Assembly: GCA_031282285.1 (NCBI GenBank)
Contig: JAITEA010000147.1
Location: forward strand, 1-14,599
DNA length: 14,599 nucleotides
Reading direction: 5' to 3'
Origin: Helicobacteraceae bacterium
GTDB lineage: Bacteria; Campylobacterota; Campylobacteria; Campylobacterales; SZUA-545
The translations under genes were made by a program, and so were the position numbers. The notes below the pieces were generated by a model, which was not told the origin of the DNA, did no database searches, and saw nothing but the letters and a program-made list of their open reading frames with translations. The first letter of the stretch is position 1. Each line of letters starts with the position of its first letter. Below, in pieces: positions 6,651-14,575 of this stretch.

Positions 6651-8357
6651 TTATTTCTTCAGCGATCCCCTGATTGCGTCGCCTAAAGTGGTGCGCTGAT
6701 CCTCTCCGTTGAAGCTCTTCAGCGCGTCGCGCTCCTTTTGCTTTTCAAAACGGCGCACGGAGAGGCGGATGCGCCCCTTTTTCGGCTCCATAACCGCTAT
6801 GCTCGCCTCGATCGTATCGCCGATCTTGATCTCCTCGAGCTTCAAAGGCGCGAGGTCTTCGGCGCGTATCATCGCGTCCACGCCGTCTTCGAGGCGGACG
6901 AAAACGCCGAACTCCTTAGCGTCGCGCACCACGCCCTGAACCACGTCGCCGATCTGGCGCTTCTTGGCGTATATTTCGATCGGGCTTTCGATCAGCGCCT
7001 TTTTGCTGAAGCTGAGCCGTCCCGAATCGTAATCGATCTTGATTAGCTCCACTTCGACTTCGTCGCCCTCTTTGAACATCGACTTGGCGGTATCGGAGCG
7101 GTTCCAGCCGCACTCTTCGTTGTGTAGCAGCCCCTCTACGCCTTCGATCTTCAGGAACGCGCCGAAATCCTTGAGCGAGGTAACCACGCCCGTAAGCCTA
7201 TCGCCGATCTTATGCCGCTTGATAAACTCTTCGTAGGGCTTCGGCTGAAGCTTCTTGAGCGAAACGCGCAGGCGCTGATTTTCTATATCTAGCGCGATCA
7301 CCTCGACTTCGATCTCCTGCCCTATGCGCAAAACCTCGTTGGGGTGCTTGAGCTCTTTATCCCAGCTAATCTCGCTGATATGCAGAAAACCTTCGGTGTC
7401 GTTGCCCAGATCGACAAACGCGCCGTACGCCTCCATATTGGCTACGGTTACCTTGATGGTGTCGCCCACTTCCAATTGTTCGGCGATCTCCTGCCACGGA
7501 TTTGGCTGAGTGGCTTTGATCGAGAAGCTGACGCGGTTCTTTTCCTTGTCGTAGCCCGACATCTTCACCTGAATCTTGTCGCCCTCTTTGTAGTGCGCGG
7601 CGGGATTAACCGGACCTTTGTGGCTGATCTCGGTGTAATGCACCAAACCTTCCACGCCGTTTGACTCCACAAACATACCGTAGTTTTGGATTCGCCTGAC
7701 CGTAGCCTCCACGATCTCGCCCGCGTCGGTCAGCTTTCTTATCGCCTCTTTGCGCGTTTTGCGCTGCGCGTTGAGATACGATCTGCGCGAAAGCGCCAGC
7801 GTCCCGTTCGCCTCGTCCATCTTGATCAGCCGCGCCGTTACGGTTTTGCCGATCTGCGGTTTCGCGTCGGGCTTGAACGCCGCCAGCGAAATAGGCATAA
7901 AAAACTCCACGCCGTCCGCCTCTACGATGTAACCGCCCTTGTTCTTGCCGACGATCGTCCCCTCGATATCGATCGGCTCCGCGCTTTCGCCCTCTTTGGC
8001 TTTGTGCGCGGCGATGAACTCGGCGATCTTCTGCCGTTTCACGGCTCGCTTGTGCGAAATGCGCGTTCGATCGCCCGATTTGGTAACCACGACCGGAATC
8101 TGATCGCCCTCTTTGAACAGCAGAACGCCGTTTTTATCCGTAATTTCGGCTAGTTCAAGCCGTCTTTCGGACTTGCCGCCCAGATTGACGAACGCGGCTT
8201 CGCTCGTGATCTTCGCTATTGTGGCGGTCAGAAGCTTTTCGTTTCTGCCGTCGCCTTTTATCGACTCGCGCCATGCGTCGTCGTCTTTTACCGACTGCTC
8301 GAAGAGCGCTTTGTCCTCTTCGCTGATGTCGATGCTCTCTAACGCCTCGTTGCCCAT
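6651..8357 (-). CDS. rpsA: 30S ribosomal protein S1
   Basis: mRNA-binding protein of the small ribosomal subunit that helps place structured messages. 568 residues with six S1 (OB-fold) repeats at about 41-104, 127-191, 213-281, 297-368, 384-452 and 469-535. The later repeats carry the clearest consensus, for example YGMFVESNGVEGLVHYTEIS, YGAFVDLGNDTEGFLHISEI and FGAFLKIEGVEGLLHNEE. The first two repeats are the divergent ribosome-docking type. The ATG has AAGGG 5 nt upstream. The 35-nt gap to ispH is AT-rich and contains a TAAAAT on this strand, so an extra promoter for this highly expressed gene is conceivable. ispH-rpsA adjacency is widespread, and the two are even fused in some Clostridia. 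Confidence 0.97.
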   Translation of the reverse strand: MGNEALESIDISEEDKALFEQSVKDDDAWRESIKGDGRNEKLLTATIAKITSEAAFVNLGGKSERRLELAEITDKNGVLLFKEGDQIPVVVTKSGDRTRISHKRAVKRQKIAEFIAAHKAKEGESAEPIDIEGTIVGKNKGGYIVEADGVEFFMPISLAAFKPDAKPQIGKTVTARLIKMDEANGTLALSRRSYLNAQRKTRKEAIRKLTDAGEIVEATVRRIQNYGMFVESNGVEGLVHYTEISHKGPVNPAAHYKEGDKIQVKMSGYDKEKNRVSFSIKATQPNPWQEIAEQLEVGDTIKVTVANMEAYGAFVDLGNDTEGFLHISEISWDKELKHPNEVLRIGQEIEVEVIALDIENQRLRVSLKKLQPKPYEEFIKRHKIGDRLTGVVTSLKDFGAFLKIEGVEGLLHNEECGWNRSDTAKSMFKEGDEVEVELIKIDYDSGRLSFSKKALIESPIEIYAKKRQIGDVVQGVVRDAKEFGVFVRLEDGVDAMIRAEDLAPLKLEEIKIGDTIEASIAVMEPKKGRIRLSVRRFEKQKERDALKSFNGEDQRTTLGDAIRGSLKK

Positions 8358-8392
8358 TAAAACCCTTATTTTTGCCTTACCAAATGATGATT

Positions 8393-9238
8393 TTAATCTA
8401 ACCCCGCTAAAAGCTCAAATTGCGCTATAGATTTGGTAGCTTCCTCGATGATCCAATCGGGGGTGGAAGCGCCCGCGCTCACGCCGCACAGACGCTTGCC
8501 GCTGAACCATTCTCGGCGCAGTTCGGAGCTTTCTTCGATCAGATACGAATCGGCGCAGTATTTTAGCGCGATCGCGTGTAATTGCTTGGTATTGGAGCTG
8601 TTTTTGCCGCCGATTACAATCATAATGTCGGCTTCCTTGGCGAGTTTGCGCGTCGCCTCTTGGTTGTCGTAGGTGGCGTTGCAGATGGTGTTGAACACCC
8701 GCGCTTCGCTCGTTCTGGCAATCAGCGCGGCGGCGACCTCGCCAAAAGCCGCTATCGATTTGGTGGTCTGGCTGATCAGCGCGACGCGATCGCCGATGTT
8801 TATCGTTTCAAGCTCGCTCGCGTCCGCGACGACCGCCGCGCTCTTGTCGGCGTAGCTTAGCACCGCCTTCACTTCGGGGTGCTTGCGATCGCCAAAGATA
8901 ACGATCTGATACCCCTTTTGGCTCATCGTTTCGGCGATCTTCTGCGGCTTGGTAACATAGGGGCAGGTGGCGTCGATGATATCGTCCGTTATCGTCAGCA
9001 GCTTGGCTTTCGCCTCTTTTTCGATGCCGTGCGTGCGGATAATCGCCCGATCGCCGCCATTGATCTCCTCGGCGCTTGCCGCGGTGCGGACGCCGAAGTT
9101 TTGACTGAGCCTGTCGATCTCCCTGCGGTTGTGTATCAATTCGCCTATCACGACCGAATTGGGGTTGCTTTCGGCAAGCCTGATCGCCCGTTTTACGCCG
9201 AAGCAAAAACCGCAGCTTTCGGCTAGCTTAATCTCCAA
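8393..9238 (-). CDS. ispH: 4-hydroxy-3-methylbut-2-enyl diphosphate reductase
   Basis: Last step of the MEP (non-mevalonate) isoprenoid pathway: a [4Fe-4S] enzyme that reduces HMBPP to IPP and DMAPP. I choose the TTG at 9236-9238. It has a strong GAGGAG 7 nt upstream and gives the N-terminus MEIKLAESCGFCFGVKRAI, placing the first cluster cysteine at residue 12, exactly as in E. coli. The product is 281 residues. The other cluster ligands are Cys92 (DATCPYVTK) and Cys186 (TICNATYDNQ). Substrate residues His36, His70, His120 and Glu122 are also in place. A longer frame from another TTG at 9265 would add nine residues but has no ribosome-binding site. The start overlaps the aroA stop by 11 nt, so the two are coupled; rpsA follows after 35 nt. 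Confidence 0.93.
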   Translation of the reverse strand: MEIKLAESCGFCFGVKRAIRLAESNPNSVVIGELIHNRREIDRLSQNFGVRTAASAEEINGGDRAIIRTHGIEKEAKAKLLTITDDIIDATCPYVTKPQKIAETMSQKGYQIVIFGDRKHPEVKAVLSYADKSAAVVADASELETINIGDRVALISQTTKSIAAFGEVAAALIARTSEARVFNTICNATYDNQEATRKLAKEADIMIVIGGKNSSNTKQLHAIALKYCADSYLIEESSELRREWFSGKRLCGVSAGASTPDWIIEEATKSIAQFELLAGLD

Positions 9239-10535
9239 CCGCTTGCTCCTCGATCGCGCCGCCAAGCGATCTGAAAATATCGGCGAAGTTGGGAAAGCTG
9301 GTGGCTACGCATTCGGAATCGTCGATTATCATCTCGCCTTCGGCTCCCAGCGCCGCGACGGCGAAGCTCATAGCGATTCTGTGATCGCCGAAACTATCGA
9401 CGCGCGCGCCTTTGATCGTCTTTTGCCCGATAATCTCGAAGCCGTCGGCTAACTCTTTAGCCGCAACGCCGCATTTGATCAGATTGCCCACGACGCTTTT
9501 GATCCGGTCGCTCTCCTTTACCCTTAGCTCCGCCGCGCCGCTTAAACGGCTTGCGCCGTTGGCGAAGGCAAACGCGATAGCTAACGCCGGCGCCTCGTCG
9601 ATCAGCCACGAGACATTTTGATCAACCTCTACGCCGTTCAGTTCGCCGCCGCGCACGCGGATATCGCCGATCGGCTCGTAGTCGTTCTCGCGCTCGATAA
9701 ACTCCACCTTCGCGCCCATCTTTCGCAGGATTTTGTACGCCTCTATGCGCGTAGGGTTAAGCGTAACGCCCTTTAAGAGCAGATCGCTTCGCGGCGTTAT
9801 CGCCGCTGCGACGGCAAAGAAAAAGCCGCTGGAAGGGTCGGCGGGGACGCGGAGATTAAACGGTTTAAGCGGCGCAATCTTTTTGGCGACGGCGATCTTG
9901 CCGTCTTGAACGCGAATATCCGCGCCCATCGCCTTGAGCATTCGCTCGGTGTGATCGCGGCTTAGTTCCGGCTCGGAAAAGACGCCGCCGTTGGCGTTCA
10001 GCCCCGCTAAGATCATCGCGCTTTTAACCTGCGCGGAGCTAACCGAGCTTGCGTAGTTAAACGGCGCGAGATTGGGCGCGCCGCGAATGGCAAGCGGCGC
10101 GAAACTAGCCGAAAGCCGCCCGTCGATCGACGCGCCAATCGCCTTCAGCGGCGCGACGACGCGCTTCATCGGGCGGCTGTTTAGATAGCGATCGCCGCTT
10201 AGGACGAAAAATCCCTCTTGAGCGCAGAGCAGCCCCGTAAAGATACGCATAGCCGTGCCCGCGTTGCCGCAATCGAGATAATCGCTTGGCTCCTCGATCT
10301 TGCTTGGCGGCTCGATCGTAATCGTTTCGCCCTCTTGCGAGATTTTGGCGCCAAGCCGCCTGATAATCTCAAGCGACCTAAGCGTATCCTCGGCGCGCAG
10401 AAAGTTGCCCGCGCGAGAGGTTTGGTCGCTCAAGAGCGAGAGGATCGCCACGCGGTGCGAGATCGACTTATCCGGCGCGAGCGTATCCGTCTCGCCCGTT
10501 ATGGGTTTGGAGCGCGAAACGATCAGCCGCTTCAT
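9228..10535 (-). CDS. aroA: 3-phosphoshikimate 1-carboxyvinyltransferase (EPSP synthase)
   Basis: Sixth step of the shikimate pathway: joins PEP and shikimate 3-phosphate. 435 residues, normal length. Key motifs are present: Lys23 in DKSISHR (22-28), CGNAGTAMR (89-97) in the substrate site, catalytic Asp313 (LIDEAPALA) and Glu341 (RVKESDRIKS), both at the same numbers as in E. coli, and SFGDHRIAMS (381-390). The glycine of the NAGT motif, which affects glyphosate binding, is retained, so it reads as a class I-like enzyme. The ATG overlaps the pheT stop by 4 nt (ATGA), and the 3' end overlaps ispH. pheT-aroA-ispH is a characteristic Campylobacterota order. Confidence 0.96.
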   Translation of the reverse strand: MKRLIVSRSKPITGETDTLAPDKSISHRVAILSLLSDQTSRAGNFLRAEDTLRSLEIIRRLGAKISQEGETITIEPPSKIEEPSDYLDCGNAGTAMRIFTGLLCAQEGFFVLSGDRYLNSRPMKRVVAPLKAIGASIDGRLSASFAPLAIRGAPNLAPFNYASSVSSAQVKSAMILAGLNANGGVFSEPELSRDHTERMLKAMGADIRVQDGKIAVAKKIAPLKPFNLRVPADPSSGFFFAVAAAITPRSDLLLKGVTLNPTRIEAYKILRKMGAKVEFIERENDYEPIGDIRVRGGELNGVEVDQNVSWLIDEAPALAIAFAFANGASRLSGAAELRVKESDRIKSVVGNLIKCGVAAKELADGFEIIGQKTIKGARVDSFGDHRIAMSFAVAALGAEGEMIIDDSECVATSFPNFADIFRSLGGAIEEQAVGD

Positions 10536-12868
10536 CGCAGGACCGCGCCGAAACCAGATTTCAGCCGCTCTAAAACGCGCTCGGTAATCCGCGCGATCTC
10601 CTCGTCTAAAAGCGTCTTGTCAAACGGCTGCAGGATAAGCCGTAGCGTCAGGCTGCGCTTGTCGCCAAGCGTTTCGTCCTCGTAGAGATCGACGGCTAAG
10701 ATTCGTTTAAGCTCGCCGATATTAAGCGCTTCGATCGCGGCTCTTACCGCGTCAAATCTGACGGTTTTGTCGATCGCCACGCTAAGATCGCGCTCGATTG
10801 GCTGAAGTTTGCCAAAAGGCTTGGCGCGGATTGTCCGCCGTTCGATCTTGCCTAGATCGATTCTGGCGACAAAGGTCGCCTCGCTTAAATCGTAGAGTTT
10901 AGCAAGGCGCAAAGAGAGCTTGCCAAGCTCGCCGATCGCCGCTTTGTTGGCGACGATCCGCGCCGACTGCCCCTTTTGCAGATAGGGCGACTCGATCGGC
11001 TCGAGCGAAAAAGCCGTAGTCGCGGCGGCGATCAAACGCGCGAAACCGATCAGGTCAATATCGCTTGGCTTGCCGTGATTTTTGATATGCGCGCCCTCTT
11101 GCTCGCCGCTGAAAACAAAGGCGATCTCGCGCGACTGCTCGCGTTTGTCGCTGAAAATATCGCCGATCTCAAACAGCGCGACGCTCGATCTGCCTTTGGC
11201 GCGGTTTTTCGACGCGGCTTCCAGCAGGTTGATAAGCAGCGTCGGGCGCAGCGCGTTCATATTGGAGGCGATCGGGTTGGAGAGGTTCAGCCCCGTCTCG
11301 ATCGGCTTGAAGCCAAACGCGCTCGCCATATTCTGATCGCAGAACAAAAAGCGCAGCGCCTCGTTGAAGCCGCTCGCCGCCGCGCGGTTTGCCATATCGC
11401 GCTCGAAACGAAACCGCTTCCAGCCCTCTACGGCGGCGCGTTTGGTTCGCGTCAGCAGCGGCTTTGCCTCGATCTGATCCACGCCCATAATGCGGACGAC
11501 CTCCTCGGTCAGGTCTGCTTCATTCGTCAGATCGTGCCGCCACGCGGGCGGGGAAACCAGAAAGCTCTGCTGATCGCCGTTTGATCTCACCTTCGCGCCA
11601 AGCCGTTTAAGGATTTCGGCGATCGCGTTCTTGTCGATAACGCGCCCGATCAGCGCGCTTACCTCTTTCGCGCTGATGGCGATCATAGGCGTTTTGATAC
11701 TAGGCTCGCAACCTAGCGACTCGGCGTAGAAGCGGCTTTGCGAATAGCGCGAAAGCAACGCGCCAAAAAAGCGCGCGCCAGCGCCCAGATCGGGATCGCT
11801 GCCTTTGGAGACTCTGTTAAACAGCTCGTCGCCCTTTAGCTTGCGATCAAATACGATCTTGGTTATCTCGTCGCTCGGCGCGAAAAACGCCTCCAGCACT
11901 ATGACGCGGCTGTTGTCGTTCGCCGCGAAAGCGGGGTTTGCGCCGACGCCGATCGTATCGAGCGTCGTTTTCTGCCGCTCCTCCACAAGCAGATTCAGCC
12001 CGTCTTGTTTGATCACCCTTAGTTTCGCCTGCGGCTCCTCGCCGCCGATCGCGTCGAGATCGTAGGCGCGAAACAAAACGCCGGTCGTCAAAGAGGCGTA
12101 GGCGATCAGCGCGTCGATCGTCGTATCGGTCGCGGCGCCAGACCACGCCAGACGCAGCCGCGCCGCAAGCGGCAGCGACAGCCCGCGATTTTCGATCGCC
12201 TTGATAAGCGCGCTCGCCGTCGCCTCGGGATCGCTCGTAAGATGCAGGACGCGCCCTATGCCGTTGGGGTTTTCGTTGAGGCGCGCGCGGCGATCGTTTT
12301 TAAGCGGCGTATTCAGCGCCGCCGAAAGCTCCCGCGCCAGACCAAACACGCTCAGGCAGTCGCCGCGGTTTGGGGTAAGCTCGATCTCAAAGATCGTATC
12401 GGCTAGCGCCGGATAATCGCTCAGCTTCGCGCCCGCGTTCAACTCGCCAACGGAGCTATCCAGCGGCAAAATCCCGTCGTTTAACTCGCCCAAACCAAGC
12501 TCTTTTGCCGAGCAGATCATACCGTAGCTCGTTACGTCGCGCAGATCGGCTTGCTTGATCTCTACGCTTGGCAGTTTCGCGCCGATTAACGCGACGGGGA
12601 CAAACTGCCCCGCTTTCACATTTTTGGCGCCGCATACGATCGTCAGTTTCTCGCCGCCGCCGGTATCGACCTCGCAGACGCTTAGCTTGTCCGCGCTTGG
12701 GTGCTTTTCGCACTTGACGACTTTGCCTACGACAATTTTATCGTCGAAGGCGATCTTTTTTACGCTCGCGATCTCGTGCCCGACGCGGGTGAAGGTTTGC
12801 GCGATCGCCTCGTCGCTCAGGCGATCTAGGGGTATAAACTCGTTTAGCCAGCTTTTAGTCGCGATCAT
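10532..12868 (-). CDS. pheT: Phenylalanyl-tRNA synthetase beta subunit
   Basis: Partner of PheS in the alpha2-beta2 enzyme that charges tRNA-Phe. 778 residues, typical size. Domain order: N-terminal lead-in, EMAP-like tRNA-binding OB fold (~44-150, with [20 protein letters not shown]), [16 protein letters not shown] linker (165-180), B3/B4 (~205-375), B5 (~390-470, with [18 protein letters not shown]), catalytic-like core (~480-675, with [15 protein letters not shown]) and a C-terminal FDX-ACB anticodon-binding domain (~684-778, with [14 protein letters not shown]). The B3/B4 region, which edits Tyr-tRNA-Phe in E. coli, is divergent: RAYD (267-270) instead of HAFD, no clear AGIMGG, and VSKGSDP instead of YERGVDP. 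Editing may be reduced. The ATG overlaps the pheS stop by 4 nt. Confidence 0.97.
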   Translation of the reverse strand: MIATKSWLNEFIPLDRLSDEAIAQTFTRVGHEIASVKKIAFDDKIVVGKVVKCEKHPSADKLSVCEVDTGGGEKLTIVCGAKNVKAGQFVPVALIGAKLPSVEIKQADLRDVTSYGMICSAKELGLGELNDGILPLDSSVGELNAGAKLSDYPALADTIFEIELTPNRGDCLSVFGLARELSAALNTPLKNDRRARLNENPNGIGRVLHLTSDPEATASALIKAIENRGLSLPLAARLRLAWSGAATDTTIDALIAYASLTTGVLFRAYDLDAIGGEEPQAKLRVIKQDGLNLLVEERQKTTLDTIGVGANPAFAANDNSRVIVLEAFFAPSDEITKIVFDRKLKGDELFNRVSKGSDPDLGAGARFFGALLSRYSQSRFYAESLGCEPSIKTPMIAISAKEVSALIGRVIDKNAIAEILKRLGAKVRSNGDQQSFLVSPPAWRHDLTNEADLTEEVVRIMGVDQIEAKPLLTRTKRAAVEGWKRFRFERDMANRAAASGFNEALRFLFCDQNMASAFGFKPIETGLNLSNPIASNMNALRPTLLINLLEAASKNRAKGRSSVALFEIGDIFSDKREQSREIAFVFSGEQEGAHIKNHGKPSDIDLIGFARLIAAATTAFSLEPIESPYLQKGQSARIVANKAAIGELGKLSLRLAKLYDLSEATFVARIDLGKIERRTIRAKPFGKLQPIERDLSVAIDKTVRFDAVRAAIEALNIGELKRILAVDLYEDETLGDKRSLTLRLILQPFDKTLLDEEIARITERVLERLKSGFGAVLR

Positions 12869-13854
12869 CTGAACTGCTCCAATAGATCAAGATCGCTTTC
12901 AAACAGCGATCTCAGATCGCCCACGCGATATTTGAGCGTGGCAAGCCGCTCCACGCCCATTCCAAAGGCGTAACCGCTTACATTTTCGTAACCCACCGCC
13001 TTGAACACGTTGGGATCGACCATACCGCAGCCTAGCACCTCCAGCCAGCCCGTGTTTTTACACATCCGGCACCCTTTGGAGCCGCAAAACACGCAGCCGA
13101 CATCAACTTCCGCGCTCGGCTCCGTGAAAGGGAAAAAGCTGGGGCGGAAGCGCACGGGGAAGTCGCCGAAAAAGCTGTTTAAGAAATCCTCCAGAATATG
13201 CTTGAGGTTCGCGAAGCTGATCGCGCCTTTTTCATCTACGGCAAGCCCTTCGACCTGATGAAACATAGGCGTGTGCGTCAGATCGTAATCCCGCCTGAAA
13301 ACCGCGCCCGGGGCTATCATTCTTATGGGCGGCTTTTGGGCGAGCATCGTATGTATCTGTACATTGGAGGTGTGCGTGCGAAGCACCATACCGTCGCTCA
13401 TATAGAAGGTATCCTGCATCTCGCGCGCGGGGTGGTGCTTGGGCAGGTTCAAAGCCTCGAAGTTGTGAAACTCGTCCTCGACCAGCGGACCGTTTTTCAG
13501 CTCGAAGTTCATACCCAGAAAATACTCGACGATCTCCTCCATAGCGCGGTTGATCGGGTGAAGCGAGCCGCCGCGATCGGAAAAGTCCAGCATAGTAATA
13601 TCGACGGCTTCTTTGGCGGCTTTGGCTTCAAACTCGGCGCTTTCCAAAACCGCTCTGCGCGCGCCAATCGCGGCGGTTAGCTCCTCTTTCTGGCGGTTAA
13701 GCTCCGCGGCGATCTTCGCCTTCTCCTCCGGCGCGGCGTTTTTGAGCGCGGCAAAACCTTCGCTAACGGCGCTTTTTTTGCCCAGCGCCTCCACGCGCAA
13801 CCTTTCAAGCGCGTCGATCGTCGGCGCGGCGTTTATCTGTTCAACATAGTTCAA
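12865..13854 (-). CDS. pheS: Phenylalanyl-tRNA synthetase alpha subunit
   Basis: Catalytic subunit of the class II synthetase. 329 residues, close to Campylobacter PheS. Starts at a TTG (13852-13854) with AAGG 8 nt upstream. The N-terminus [20 protein letters not shown] aligns with the usual start, and no suitable ATG is near. The N-terminal coiled-coil arm covers ~1-85 and the catalytic domain ~95-329. Motif 2 is [18 protein letters not shown] (186-203) and motif 3 is GMGVERLA (298-305); [14 protein letters not shown] (239-252) and [14 protein letters not shown] precede motif 3. A CxxCxxxxCxxC insertion (Cys254, 257, 262, 265) may bind zinc; this insertion is common outside Gammaproteobacteria. 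It is the first gene of the minus-strand operon, divergent from the DUF805 gene. No Phe-rich leader peptide is evident. Confidence 0.97.
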   Translation of the reverse strand: MNYVEQINAAPTIDALERLRVEALGKKSAVSEGFAALKNAAPEEKAKIAAELNRQKEELTAAIGARRAVLESAEFEAKAAKEAVDITMLDFSDRGGSLHPINRAMEEIVEYFLGMNFELKNGPLVEDEFHNFEALNLPKHHPAREMQDTFYMSDGMVLRTHTSNVQIHTMLAQKPPIRMIAPGAVFRRDYDLTHTPMFHQVEGLAVDEKGAISFANLKHILEDFLNSFFGDFPVRFRPSFFPFTEPSAEVDVGCVFCGSKGCRMCKNTGWLEVLGCGMVDPNVFKAVGYENVSGYAFGMGVERLATLKYRVGDLRSLFESDLDLLEQFR

Positions 13855-13870
13855 TCTGCGACCTTAAGGG

Positions 13871-13909
13871 ATTTTAGGGCGTAATTGTAATGAATGCGCC
13901 GTTAATATA
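13871..13909 (-). promoter_or_regulatory. Candidate promoter region of the pheST-led operon
   Basis: Upstream of the pheS TTG, three -10-like hexamers can be read on the minus strand: TAAAAT (13876-13871), TACAAT (13889-13884) and TATATT (13909-13904). TACAAT gives the most sensible short leader (about 20 nt). No convincing TTGACA lies 17 nt upstream of any of them, which is common for sigma-70 promoters in Campylobacterota. Inferred from position and AT content only. Confidence 0.35.
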
Positions 13910-13981
13910 CGCCCCGTCCCGCCGTTTTGCCTCTTTTTTCGCGCCGCGAGCGCCCATTTGCCAAAAACTCGCCAAAACGCG

Positions 13982-14037
13982 AAACCAAACCCGCCGCGCC
14001 TTTATGCCTCGCGGAATATAGCGCGGCGGCGGTTTTT
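13982..14037. repeat. Long imperfect hairpin with T-run in divergent intergenic region
   Basis: CCGCCGCGC (13991-13999) is perfectly complementary to GCGCGGCGG (14021-14029). The 21-nt interior folds on as TTTAT/ATATA-type pairs and CC/GG around a TCGC tip. Outside, AAACC (13983-13986 plus neighbour) can pair with GGTTT (14031-14035). On the plus strand the stem is followed by TTTTT (14033-14037), as in an intrinsic terminator, yet no plus-strand gene ends here. The surrounding 302-nt region between pheS and the DUF805 gene has no convincing protein gene. The hairpin could be a terminator for an unseen small RNA, a REP-like palindrome, or a leader structure. Confidence 0.6.
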
Positions 14038-14115
14038 GATCGGCTTACGCCCCGCCAATAATTATTCCAAAATAAGTCAAACGCCCTAATTGGCGCTAAT
14101 TTTAAGCGCGGCGCG

Positions 14116-14121
14116 GATAAT
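14116..14121 (+). promoter_or_regulatory. Candidate -10 element of the DUF805 gene
   Basis: GATAAT (five of six matches to TATAAT) lies 35 nt before the ATG of the DUF805 gene, with an AT-rich stretch (14096-14105) upstream. No good -35 box is seen. The predicted leader would be about 28 nt and would include the AAGGAG and AAGGGGG purine tracts. Confidence 0.35.
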
Positions 14122-14156
14122 ATTCGCCTCGTAATAAAAGGAGCAAGGGGGTTTAT

Positions 14157-14567
14157 ATGGAGCCGATCAAGGGTTGGTTTCAGGTATGGCTTGAGTACAT
14201 CAAGGAGGTCTATGGCGCGCTGAAGGGCGGCAAAGCGGCTCTGGAGAGCGGCGGTCCGTTTAGCGGTCGCATCGGTATTCGGCGCTTTTGGACTTTTACG
14301 CTGGTAACGATCGTTATCTCGATCGTTCTGCTCGCTATCGAGGGCGTGATCTTTATCGGCGTTTTGGGCATTTTTGTTACGCCGCTTTCGTCGATCTTTG
14401 GATTGGCGACGCTGATTCCTTCGATCAGCGCCGGCATTCGCAGACTGCACGATATTGGCAAAATCGGCTGGTGGCTGCTGGTTCCGCTTTACAACATCTA
14501 CCTGTGGATTCAAAAGGGAGACGCAAGCGAAAATCAGTACGGTCCGGTTCCAACCGACATAGCGTAA
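14157..14567 (+). CDS. DUF805 family inner-membrane protein
   Basis: 136 residues; small integral membrane protein of a widespread family with no established biochemical role. Family signatures are clear: FSGRIGIRRFW (35-45) before the first membrane segment, IRRLHDIGKIGWW (94-106) before the last, and the ENQYGPVP ending (125-132). Hydrophobic segments lie at about 46-74 (probably two short helices), 79-93 and 104-118. The ~30 residues before the FSGR motif are longer than the short lead-in I recall as usual for the family and include an amphipathic WFQVWLEYIKEVYGAL stretch. The ATG is preceded by AAGGGGG (14145-14151, 5-nt spacing) and AAGGAG (14138-14143). It is transcribed divergently from pheS and appears to be a single-gene unit, with a GC-rich hairpin 6 nt past the stop. 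Confidence 0.9.
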   Translation: MEPIKGWFQVWLEYIKEVYGALKGGKAALESGGPFSGRIGIRRFWTFTLVTIVISIVLLAIEGVIFIGVLGIFVTPLSSIFGLATLIPSISAGIRRLHDIGKIGWWLLVPLYNIYLWIQKGDASENQYGPVPTDIA

Positions 14568-14575
14568 CTTATAGC

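Noticed and set aside
10976..11584. Plus-strand open frame of 202 codons inside pheT
   Set aside because: Antisense shadow of a conserved synthetase; no motif and no credible start context.
13890..14021. Small plus-strand ORF of 43 codons in the divergent intergenic gap
   Set aside because: Arg-rich composition typical of GC-rich noncoding DNA, weak AGGG 10 nt upstream, and its end runs through the hairpin stem; no support for a real peptide.
13855..14029. pheST attenuator, Phe-rich leader peptide or T-box on the minus strand
   Set aside because: No run of Phe codons in a short ORF and no T-box-like sequence upstream of pheS; the hairpin's T-run is on the opposite strand.
13902..14513. Minus-strand open frame of 203 codons across the DUF805 gene and intergenic region
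   Set aside because: Antisense to the DUF805 gene with its clear family motifs and good ribosome-binding site; the translation is low-complexity R/N/D-rich and resembles nothing.
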